Origin: SHLQ01 sp964441145
Lineage (GTDB): Bacteria; Actinomycetota; Acidimicrobiia; Acidimicrobiales; SHLQ01
Direction of reading: 5' to 3'
NCBI GenBank assembly: GCA_964441145.1
Contig: CAYTUB010000127.1
Coordinates: 1 to 6,957 of the forward strand
DNA length: 6,957 bases
The notes beneath the pieces are model-generated. The model had not been told where the DNA came from. It saw only the letters and a program-made list of their open reading frames with translations, and made no database searches. Shown here piece by piece: positions 1 through 5,713 of this stretch. The number at the start of each line of letters is the position of its first letter. Within the stretch, counting starts at the first letter, position 1. A program made the position numbers and the translations under genes.

Positions 1-452
1 TCGGTGTCTTCGAGGAGTTCTTCGGTTTCGATCTCGGTGTCTTCGAAGGTTGCATCCGCTTCGAGGAGCTGTGTCTCTTCGAGGGACTCTGTCTCTATTG
101 CCTCGGCTGGTTCCAAGGCTTCCAGCGCAGAGAGGTCAAGGTCGGTGGACGGGCGCGATGGCCTGAGCAGCTCGCGTACCTTTTTGGTATCGAGCTCGAG
201 CGGCGCGAGTGGTTCTGGCAACGAAAGGGGTGCCGGTACCAACTCTGAGGTCAGCGCCGTGCCGGCTTCCTCGGTCTTGCTAACTGGGCCGGGCCAATTG
301 CGGTCGCCCACAAAGGAAGGTTGAGCCTCGTCGCTTGGCTGGCCAATTTCGGAGTCGTGACCAGACGATGTTCGTGTCGAGATGCCTCGACTCGTGACGT
401 CATCAAGAACGGCGCCGAAAGACGGCCATTCATGTTTCTCCTCGTGCGACAT
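1..452 (-). CDS. Acidic protein of unknown function, N-terminal part (cut by window edge)
   Basis: Reading the minus strand from the ATG at 452-450 gives about 150 codons without a stop up to the window edge, so the C-terminus is missing. The protein begins MSHEEKHEWPSFGAVLDD. I recognise no domain. The visible part has no signal peptide or membrane helix and becomes strongly acidic towards the edge, with Glu/Asp/Thr/Leu-rich text such as EDTEIETEELLEDTE. That section starts a repeat: EDTE recurs after 11 residues, and the DNA words at 1-15 and 34-49 are nearly the same. The start is supported by GGAG about 8 bases upstream on the minus strand (AATTTTG follows it). Its acidic, low-complexity style resembles the N-terminal half of the protein at 981-3134, but I see no alignable homology. 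It diverges from the coiled-coil gene at 593 across about 140 bp. Function unknown. Confidence 0.72.
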   Translation of the reverse strand, partial: MSHEEKHEWPSFGAVLDDVTSRGISTRTSSGHDSEIGQPSDEAQPSFVGDRNWPGPVSKTEEAGTALTSELVPAPLSLPEPLAPLELDTKKVRELLRPSRPSTDLDLSALEALEPAEAIETESLEETQLLEADATFEDTEIETEELLEDT

Positions 453-592
453 CAAAATTCTCCATACGACGAGTGGCGGCGGGGACAATCGTCTTGTGAA
501 GATCTATCGGATCGAACCGGCAGAACCTGAGTTCTTCCCTCGCGATAAACAGCCCCAAAACAAATGGCTAAATTGAGCGTCGAATATGCCGA

Positions 593-931
593 TTGACCCA
601 TGTGAGTAGTTCTTTAGCCCCAAGCCCGACAGCCGAGCATCAGATCGCGCAACTGCACGCCGAACTTGCTGCTGCACGTCGCCGCGCCGATGTTGCCGAA
701 GAACAACTCCGTCGGGTGCATGCAGCCGTGCGAGAATTCAAGGATCGGCAGTTGGCTGCCAAGAAGGCCCAAGCTGTTGCTGCGCAAGCGAACATGGCCC
801 AAGAGAAGGCGAACGGACTGTTTCAGGCGTGGCCAGCAGCAGATCCGTCACTCGACGACCGTTTCCAGGACTTTCTCGATGGCGAAGAGGTCGATGATGC
901 AGCTCGCAAATGGATGCTCGACCAAGACTGA
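593..931 (+). CDS. Small coiled-coil protein of unknown function
   Basis: This gives a 112-residue soluble protein if the TTG at 593 is used. A GTG at 602 is an equally plausible start, giving 109 residues. Neither has a clear ribosome binding site, and an in-frame stop at 569-571 limits extension. Residues about 14-75 are rich in Ala, Arg, Glu and Gln in a heptad-like pattern (QIAQLHAELAAARRRADVAEEQLRRVH), consistent with a long coiled coil. The C-terminal 35 residues are acidic and aromatic (DPSLDDRFQDFLDGEEVDDAARKWML) and probably form a separate helical piece. There is no signal peptide, membrane segment or catalytic motif. It is divergent from the acidic gene at 452 and convergent with the FAS1-OmpA gene, whose stop lies 49 bp away. 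A structural or adaptor role is a guess. Codon usage looks coding, and the overlapping frames are shadows. Confidence 0.65.
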   Translation: MTHVSSSLAPSPTAEHQIAQLHAELAAARRRADVAEEQLRRVHAAVREFKDRQLAAKKAQAVAAQANMAQEKANGLFQAWPAADPSLDDRFQDFLDGEEVDDAARKWMLDQD

Positions 932-933
932 AG

Positions 934-960
934 AGTTGAGCGCCTACGCGCCCTCTAACT
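934..960. terminator. Possible weak bidirectional hairpin between convergent genes
   Basis: The 49-bp gap between the stops of two convergent genes contains an interrupted inverted repeat. AGTT (934-937) can pair with AACT (957-960), GAG with CTC, and CGC with GCG around a CTAC loop, with one- and two-base bulges. There is no T-run on either side, so it is not a classic intrinsic terminator. Position is the main argument. Confidence 0.28.
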
Positions 961-980
961 AACCGGTTGCGCTCGCGCCG

Positions 981-3134
981 CTACTGCGGGACGATAACGA
1001 TTCGTCGGCTTGCCTCTTTATCTTCGACACCGTTGACGATGATCGGCTGAGCTTCGCCGAAGCCGACAGTCTCAAGCCTTGCGGCCTCGACACCTCGGCT
1101 CACGAGAAAGTCCCGAACAGCATTCGCGCGACGCAGCGATAGACGCTCGTTCCCATCGGGCGGACCGTCCGTGTCGGTGTGGCCTTCGATAACGGCGCTG
1201 ACGTCGGGGTTATCTACAAAGAACTGCACGACGGATTCCAATTCTGCGATTGCCTCCGGCGTTAGGTCATCGTTGAATGGCAAGAATTGAATATCGTCGA
1301 GGTCGACAACCTCGTTGACCGTCACTGGCTCCAAGACGTTGTTGATGACAATGACGTTGCCGATCTCGGACTCCAGCGCCTCTTCGGGCACGATGGTTTG
1401 TCCGTTCAAGATGACCATGTCTCCCTCGACGGTAACCGCGATGGGGAGGCCAGAAAAGGTCTGCACGGTGCCATCTCCGTCAGCGAGACTCTGTGGGGTT
1501 ATGCGTCCTTCGATGATGTGGTAGTTGATCAAGGCGGAAGCGGTCGCAGGGTTCGAGGCAATCTCGGAGATCTGCTCAGGAGGTAGTGCAGCGATCGCAG
1601 CATCGGAGGGCGCTAGGACGGTGAATTCTCCACCGCCCTCAACGATTTCTCGCAGCCCGTTGTCGCCACCGAGGTTCGCAAAGCTCTGGGTATTGGAGTC
1701 GACTCCCAGTAGGTCCCATGGCGAGAAAGGTTGAGGAGCGCTACTGGTTTCAGGTGCGGGAGCGTCGGTTGTTTCAGGGGTAGCCGTGGTCTCGGGCGCC
1801 GCTGCTGGCGCAACCGTGGTCGTCCCGGTAATGATGGTTTCCTCGGCTTCGTCGCTGTTGTCCTCAACCGGTTCGCCTTGTTCAACCTGGGCGGAATTCG
1901 TTTCGGGGTCATCCTCGCTGTTACCGAGAATTTGGTCCCCAAAGAAGACCAGGATGAGAAGGAGCACCAACGGAATCAGCAACACCAGCGGGTTCAGCTG
2001 TCGTTGCTTAATTGGAACCTTTGCGTCGTCATCCGAGGGGCTGGCGTAGAGCTCTTGGACATCGCCGTCCACCTGGTTGCCGGTCGGGGATTTCAGGGGC
2101 TTCTTCGCGAAGGGTGATTCTTCCGATGCTTGCTCGGGTTCGCTCAGGACATCGGCGAAGTCTGCCGAGTCGAATGCGCCGGTGCCGTCGACCTTGAGGC
2201 CGCCCAACGAAGGCTCGTCGAGCCCGAGGCCCGTGGATTCGGGGGTCGGTGCGGTGACGTCAGTCGTTTCAAGATCGCTAATGATCTCATCGGCGACTGA
2301 GGTCGCATCGGATGCGACGGGATCAGCTTCGACGCTGGCCTGGGTACCTGCGTCGGTCTCGGCGCTTGAGGCAATGTCCGCCTCAACAATGTCCGCCTCA
2401 ACAATGTCCGCNNNNNNNNNNNNNNNNNNNNNNNNNNNNNNNNNNNNNNNNNNNNNNNNNNNNNNNNNNNNNNNNNNNNNNNNNNNNNNNNNNNNNNNNN
2501 NNNNNNNNNNNTCAACATCGGCTTTGGTGTCCGAGGTCGCGGTGACCAAAGGAACCGTCTCGCCAAAGTCAGGATCTGCTGTTGCCTCGACGGTTTCGAC
2601 AAGCCCCTCGGCATCGTCACCAGATTTTTCCGGAACCGGAGTCTCGGCATCTAGCGGTTCGGGCTCGGGCTCGGGCTCGGGCTCTGGCTCTGGCTCTGGC
2701 TCGGGTTCTGGTTCGGGCTCTGGCTCGGGTTCTGGTTCGGGCTCCGGCTCCGGCTCGGGTTCTGGTTCGGGCTCTGGTTCTGGCTCTGGCTCGGGCTCGG
2801 GTTCTGGTTCTGGTTCCGGCTCGGGTTCTGGTTCCGGCTCGGGTTCTGGCTCGGGTTCTGGTTCCGGCTCGGGTTCTGGCTCGGGCTCTGGTTCCGGCTC
2901 AGTTTCTGGCTCCGTGACGGTTGTGTCAGGGGAGAGAGTTGCGTCATCGGAAATTGGGGTGTCAACTTTGACGTCGTCGGCTTCAGTTAGAGGGGTATCG
3001 AGGCCGCCGGCCAGGATTGTCGATGCCGTCGAGGTCGTTGGTAGCTCCGAGCTTGCTCGAACACGAGCAAGCATTTCCTCTGCACGAGACGCAAGCGAAT
3101 CGATGTCGTGTTTCGGTTGTTCAGAGTCACTCAT
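981..3134 (-). CDS. Membrane-anchored FAS1-OmpA protein with long Glu-Pro repeat
   Basis: 717 residues as assembled, including 34 unknown residues from an N gap, so the true length is not known. Order: a short N-terminal helical part (about 8-30); acidic Thr/Asp/Glu-rich region; (Glu-Pro)41 at 79-160; more acidic sequence with an ADIVE repeat around the gap (about 208-254); one membrane helix at about 382-400 (PLVLLIPLVLLLILVFF); a Thr/Pro/Ala/Glu linker; a fasciclin (FAS1) domain at about 470-604 with typical EFTVLAPSDAAIAALP and NYHIIEGRI motifs; and an OmpA-like domain at about 616-717. The OmpA domain keeps GHTD (Asp654) and RRAN (Arg669), matching the residues that bind the diaminopimelate of peptidoglycan in this family, and ends with ASRRIVI. 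Lys/Arg precede the helix and acids follow it, so the N-terminal half should be cytoplasmic and FAS1-OmpA outside, holding the membrane to the wall. Start ATG at 3134; CAGGAG lies a rather long 14 bases upstream. The stop is TAG at 983-981. Confidence 0.9.
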   Translation of the reverse strand: MSDSEQPKHDIDSLASRAEEMLARVRASSELPTTSTASTILAGGLDTPLTEADDVKVDTPISDDATLSPDTTVTEPETEPEPEPEPEPEPEPEPEPEPEPEPEPEPEPEPEPEPEPEPEPEPEPEPEPEPEPEPEPEPEPEPEPEPEPEPEPEPEPEPEPLDAETPVPEKSGDDAEGLVETVEATADPDFGETVPLVTATSDTKADVXXXXXXXXXXXXXXXXXXXXXXXXXXXXXXXXXXADIVEADIVEADIASSAETDAGTQASVEADPVASDATSVADEIISDLETTDVTAPTPESTGLGLDEPSLGGLKVDGTGAFDSADFADVLSEPEQASEESPFAKKPLKSPTGNQVDGDVQELYASPSDDDAKVPIKQRQLNPLVLLIPLVLLLILVFFGDQILGNSEDDPETNSAQVEQGEPVEDNSDEAEETIITGTTTVAPAAAPETTATPETTDAPAPETSSAPQPFSPWDLLGVDSNTQSFANLGGDNGLREIVEGGGEFTVLAPSDAAIAALPPEQISEIASNPATASALINYHIIEGRITPQSLADGDGTVQTFSGLPIAVTVEGDMVILNGQTIVPEEALESEIGNVIVINNVLEPVTVNEVVDLDDIQFLPFNDDLTPEAIAELESVVQFFVDNPDVSAVIEGHTDTDGPPDGNERLSLRRANAVRDFLVSRGVEAARLETVGFGEAQPIIVNGVEDKEASRRIVIVPQ
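2368..2411 (-). repeat. 15-bp tandem repeat encoding ADIVE, running into assembly gap
   Basis: A 15-bp unit (plus strand TCAACAATGTCCGCC) is complete at 2383-2397 and is repeated at 2398-2411 up to the gap. A diverged copy lies at 2368-2382. Right of the gap, at 2512, the sequence resumes with TCAACATCGGC, a variant of the same unit. In protein it reads ADIVE repeats within the acidic cytoplasmic region of the FAS1-OmpA protein. Confidence 0.85.
2412..2511. other. Assembly gap, 100 N
   Basis: Exactly 100 N, the usual placeholder for a gap of unknown size. It lies inside a 15-bp tandem repeat, the likely reason the assembly failed. The flanks suggest a true missing length of 1 + 15k bases if the repeat is pure, which would keep the reading frame but does not equal 100. 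Confidence 0.97.
2655..2900 (-). repeat. (Glu-Pro)41 coding tract, hexamer-based repeat
   Basis: 246 bp of uninterrupted hexamers read as 41 Glu-Pro pairs on the minus strand (and as Gly-Ser on the plus strand). Synonymous codons vary, so it is not a pure microsatellite. Larger repeat periods are visible inside it. A 24-bp unit occurs at 2698-2721, 2722-2745 and 2752-2775. A 30-bp unit is identical at 2818-2847 and 2848-2877, and is repeated with three differences at 2878-2907, where the tract decays into Glu-Thr. These show growth by segmental duplication as well as single-hexamer slippage. Confidence 0.95.
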
Positions 3135-3212
3135 GATGTGGATTTCCGCTCCTGAGGAGACCGAATTGGTCAGTTAAAGAAGGTAGCCGCTCGGAGAAAG
3201 CCTTTGAGGTAC

Positions 3213-3236
3213 TGTCAAAATAATCCGACTTGTCAA
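3213..3236 (-). promoter_or_regulatory. Two TTGACA boxes upstream of the FAS1-OmpA gene
   Basis: On the minus strand, two perfect TTGACA hexamers (3231-3236 and 3213-3218) lie 18 bp apart in the 216-bp divergent region between the FAS1-OmpA gene and the thioredoxin-like gene. They look like -35 boxes reading towards the FAS1-OmpA gene, but no good -10 hexamer follows at 16-18 bp. The nearest match is TACCTC at a 19-bp spacing from the upstream box. The rest of this region is AT-richer and shows no other clear signal. Confidence 0.3.
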
Positions 3237-3350
3237 TCGGCAAGAGTTACCACCAATCGAGCCCTCCCGGACCATCGGGCTAAGAATTTGTTGTTTACTT
3301 GTTTCTTAGCGTTTGGGAAGAGCATTCCTAATTGGACTGTTGACTGAACT

Positions 3351-4238
3351 ATGAAGATCTTTCGACGCTCCAGTTCATTGCTCGACTCTGCGCGCACCCA
3401 GCCGATCGAAACAGGCACGGTTGAGTGGATGCGCGAACTGAATGACGCGCTCGCTCTTTCCGAAGAAACCGGCCGTCCTGTCTTCGCGCTCTTTCAAGAA
3501 GTCCCTGGCTGCGCGGGATGCAAACAGTTCGGCGCCGACGTGTTGTCAGACCCATACGTGGTCCAGGCAATCGAACGCGAATTCGTGCCATTGCTTATCC
3601 ACAACAACTCCGGTGGACGCGACGCCGAAGTCCTTCAGGCGTTTGGCGAGCCTGCATGGAACTATCAAGTCGTGCGCTTTCTCGACGCAGCAGGCGAGGA
3701 CATTATTGCCCGCCGAGACCGCGTGTGGAAGACCGGCCCACTACTGGCCCGCATGGTCGCCACTCTCGAGGTCGCCGGACGCGAAATCCCCGACTACATC
3801 CGCCTTCTCGAACAAGAACACAGCGAATACCTCGATGAGGCCTTTCTCGCCCAGCCCTGCTTTTGGGTCGGCGAAATGGAAATCGGACAGATCGAAGGCG
3901 TCGTACTCACAGAGGCCGGGTTCATGCACGGCCACGAAGTAACCCGAGTGCTCTTCGACCGACGAGTCCTCATGCTCGACGAACTGTACGAACAGGCCAA
4001 ACGCCGAAACGTTGCTCAGGCGGTGTTCTCAGACAGCGCCTCATTGTCTCGCCTCTCGCGCCACGCAACAACGAAGACCACCGGCCGCTACCGCAAGGCT
4101 CCCGAGAGCGATCAGAAGCGTCAGCTCGGCCGCAGCGTCGCAGGCTCGTTCACCGAGAGCCAGCTCACCAAGCTCAACGCTTTCTCACGCAGCCGCCGCG
4201 GCGGCGCTGACCGATTCTTGTTCCCGAGTCAACGCTAA
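3351..4238 (+). CDS. VPGUxxT-type thioredoxin-like protein (Cys form) with MsrA-like module
   Basis: 295 residues, no signal peptide or membrane segment, so probably cytosolic. Residues about 22-145 form a thioredoxin-like domain. GTVEWMRELNDAL leads into a strand and the motif QEVPGCAGCKQFG, with Cys54 and Cys57 as a CxxC redox pair. A later GEPAWNYQVVRFLD (99-112) resembles the cis-Pro region. From memory, this matches the VPGUxxT thioredoxin-like (seleno)protein family; here the selenocysteine position is a TGC cysteine and the Thr is Cys. Residues about 168-218 look like a shortened methionine sulfoxide reductase A core: CFWVGE (Cys170, Glu175), GVVLTEAGF, GHEVTRVLFD. The C-terminal end (GRSVAGSFTESQLTKLNAF) fits full-length family members. 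The reaction is unproven; thiol-dependent reduction of a peroxide or oxidised methionine is an inference. The ATG at 3351 keeps the conserved GTV.W segment but has no strong ribosome binding site. It may be cotranscribed with the protease gene 148 bp downstream. Confidence 0.82.
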   Translation: MKIFRRSSSLLDSARTQPIETGTVEWMRELNDALALSEETGRPVFALFQEVPGCAGCKQFGADVLSDPYVVQAIEREFVPLLIHNNSGGRDAEVLQAFGEPAWNYQVVRFLDAAGEDIIARRDRVWKTGPLLARMVATLEVAGREIPDYIRLLEQEHSEYLDEAFLAQPCFWVGEMEIGQIEGVVLTEAGFMHGHEVTRVLFDRRVLMLDELYEQAKRRNVAQAVFSDSASLSRLSRHATTKTTGRYRKAPESDQKRQLGRSVAGSFTESQLTKLNAFSRSRRGGADRFLFPSQR

Positions 4239-4386
4239 TCACGAGAGAGATTCCCCCCGCAGACCGCGTTTCTTCCGTGTTCCCGGGCCTCTTCAAGTCT
4301 TCTTTAGGAAGTTTGAAACAGCGGCCGTTGACACCGGGTTTCTACTAGTAACAGCCCCCGAATATATGAAAGGAAATGTGATTAAC

Positions 4387-5490
4387 ATGCGGCAATCGCT
4401 GCGACTTGGTTCGATCTCGGGAATCCCCGTTGGTATCAACTGGGGGCTCCTCCTGATCGCCGGCTTCTACATCTTCAACCTTGCTGTCGGACTTCTTCCG
4501 GCAGCTGTTCCCGGCTCCTCTACCTTTAGCTACTGGGTGTTTGCGAGCGTAAGTATCGTTCTCTTCTTCGCTTCCGTCCTCGCCCATGAGCTCGGTCACG
4601 CGATCGTTGCTCAACGCAATAACATCCGTGTCAGGGCCATAACCCTCTGGTTCCTCGGCGGTGTCGCCGAGCTCGAAAAAGAAGCCGATGATCCCGGCGT
4701 CGAGTTCCGAATCGCCATTGCCGGCCCCGCCGTGAGTGTGGCTGCAGCAGCGCTGTTCGGTTCTGCTGCCTTGATCAGCTGGTTCATCCCAGGAGGCGGC
4801 CTGCTGACCTTCAGCCTCGGTTACCTCGGAGTCGTCAATCTCGTATTGGCTATCTTCAACCTGATCCCAGCCGCACCCCTTGACGGCGGCCGTGTCCTCA
4901 CCTCAATCCTGTGGCGAGGCAATCGCAACCGTCATGAAGCACGGGCAACCGCTGCTAAGGCTGGCCAGGTCTTTGGTAACGCACTGTTGGCCATCGGCCT
5001 CATCGGTCTCTTCACCGGCAACGGCACGTTCGTTCTGGCAATCCTCGGATTCTTCCTCCGGTCGGCCGCAGGTGCAGAACGCAACCGTGCCGAAACCCTC
5101 AACCGTGTGGAGACCTCAGGCGTCGCCAACTCGATGCTTCCACTGGTCGCCCCAATTACTCGGGGCATCACGGTTGCTGGTCTCGAGTCGATGGCTTCGG
5201 CCTACGACAAGCCAGTCGCCTTCCCAATCTGGGGTCCAGCTGGAGTCGACGGACTCGTGCCTTCGACTGCGGTAGCCAACACACCACCGCAACTGCGGAC
5301 CGAGGTGTTCATCCAAGATCAGATCATCGAGTGGAGCGATTTCTCTAGTGCCTTCATCGATGAGTCAATGCCAGCGGTGCTCGAGCGAGCCCGCACCTCT
5401 AATAAGCGACACGTGCTCGTTTACAATCGGGCCGGCGAGCAGGTCGGGTACATCGACCTGGCCGGAGTTCTCTCCCTACAGCCGGTCTAG
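4387..5490 (+). CDS. Site-2 protease (peptidase M50) family intramembrane metalloprotease
   Basis: 367 residues. Residues about 1-225 form a hydrophobic core with about six membrane segments. The zinc site is complete: HELGH at 67-71 within a helix (VLAHELGHAIVAQ), and NLIPAAPLDGGR at 158-169 supplying Asp166. LWFLGGVAELE (87-97) and IAGPAVS (111-117) are also typical of the family. Such enzymes cut membrane-spanning substrates, often anti-sigma factors, inside the bilayer; the substrate here is unknown. The hydrophilic C-terminal part (about 255-367) has the spacing of paired CBS domains (ESMASAYDKPVAFPIW..DGLVPST and VLVYNRAGEQVGYIDLAGVLS) but is clearly degenerate. The ATG at 4387 begins the family-like MRQSLRLGSISGIPVGINW; AGGA lies 12 bases upstream. 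In-frame GTG 4378 and ATG 4366 are alternatives. The reading frame stays open back to 4012, but that part overlaps the previous gene and is not protein-like. The 148-bp gap before it has a weak hairpin (4292-4317) and no convincing promoter. Confidence 0.92.
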   Translation: MRQSLRLGSISGIPVGINWGLLLIAGFYIFNLAVGLLPAAVPGSSTFSYWVFASVSIVLFFASVLAHELGHAIVAQRNNIRVRAITLWFLGGVAELEKEADDPGVEFRIAIAGPAVSVAAAALFGSAALISWFIPGGGLLTFSLGYLGVVNLVLAIFNLIPAAPLDGGRVLTSILWRGNRNRHEARATAAKAGQVFGNALLAIGLIGLFTGNGTFVLAILGFFLRSAAGAERNRAETLNRVETSGVANSMLPLVAPITRGITVAGLESMASAYDKPVAFPIWGPAGVDGLVPSTAVANTPPQLRTEVFIQDQIIEWSDFSSAFIDESMPAVLERARTSNKRHVLVYNRAGEQVGYIDLAGVLSLQPV

Positions 5491-5528
5491 TCAGCCGGAT
5501 GCTTCGGTAAAGCGCCTTTCCCCTCCGT

Positions 5529-5571
5529 AAACCCTTGGCTCCCACCGCATGGTGGGAGCCTTGGGGTTTTT
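5529..5571 (+). terminator. Strong intrinsic terminator after the protease gene
   Basis: A perfect 10-bp stem, GGCTCCCACC (5537-5546) with GGTGGGAGCC (5551-5560), surrounds a GCAT loop. AAACCC (5529-5534) can extend pairing with GGGTTT (5564-5569) across a small internal loop, and TTTTT (5567-5571) follows on the plus strand. It lies about 40 bp after the protease stop. Read from the other strand it has a shorter T-run (GGGTTT) and may also stop minus-strand transcripts arriving from the right. Confidence 0.93.
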
Positions 5572-5695
5572 ACCCGAGTGCGGTTGGGTCGGTTTCGCTG
5601 ACGGCGATCAATGCCGCGTTGACGATGGCACCCGAGGAGATTCCGGCGATGTCGTGGAGGTCGGCAATAGTTCCCGACTCGCCAAACAGGTTCAG
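5570..5695 (-). pseudogene. Remnant: C-terminal tail of a transketolase/pyruvate dehydrogenase E1-type enzyme
   Basis: The last 41 codons before a TAA at 5572-5570 read LNLFGESGTIADLHDIAG and then ISSGAIVNAALIAVSE. This resembles the end of the C-terminal domain of transketolase-like thiamine-diphosphate enzymes, especially E1-type ones (an FGxSGT.xDLY..xGI...IV.AAL pattern, recalled rather than searched). Further upstream in the same frame the sequence is not E1-like and lies inside the CPVC membrane gene. No start codon or ribosome binding site fits a 41-residue protein. The tail ends at the terminator hairpin, as the true end of a gene would. The best reading is a gene whose 5' part was lost or replaced, with the break near 5696. 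The alternative is a chance match in a short piece. Confidence 0.5.
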
Positions 5696-5713
5696 GCGCC
5701 AAAGAGGTTTAGG
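5680..5713. repeat. 17-bp tandem duplication at the remnant/membrane-gene junction
   Basis: Two adjacent 17-bp units, CGCCAAACAGGTTCAGG (5680-5696) and CGCCAAAGAGGTTTAGG (5697-5713), match at 15 of 17 positions. The left unit encodes the first visible residues of the enzyme remnant. The right unit contains the stop codon (5711-5709) of the CPVC membrane gene. Confidence 0.85.

Noticed and set aside
4..324. Plus-strand Ser-rich open frame
   Set aside because: Shadow of the acidic minus-strand gene, which has a ribosome binding site and coherent codon use.
2655..2900. CRISPR-like or intergenic satellite array
   Set aside because: No spacers; the repeat is contiguous, in frame and coding.
3149..3159. 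CTCCTGAGGAG palindrome before the FAS1-OmpA start as an operator
   Set aside because: Arms of five bases around one base cannot fold as a hairpin, and it largely reflects the ribosome-binding-site-like AGGAG and its complement.
2077..3177. Long plus-strand open frame of 366 codons with a Ser-Gly repeat
   Set aside because: It is the complement of the Glu-Pro coding tract; repeat hexamers have no stops in either frame. The minus-strand frame has recognisable FAS1, OmpA and membrane domains, the plus frame has none.
3510..3521. Selenocysteine in the VPG motif
   Set aside because: The codon after VPG is TGC, not TGA, and no recoding element is needed.
4328..4333. TTGACA as -35 of the protease gene
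   Set aside because: No -10-like hexamer lies 16-18 bp downstream (ACAGCC is there), so it is probably chance.
4012..4386. N-terminal extension of the protease frame
   Set aside because: It overlaps the end of the thioredoxin-like gene and gives Arg/Ala/Ser-rich sequence without domain character; the family N-terminus begins at 4387.
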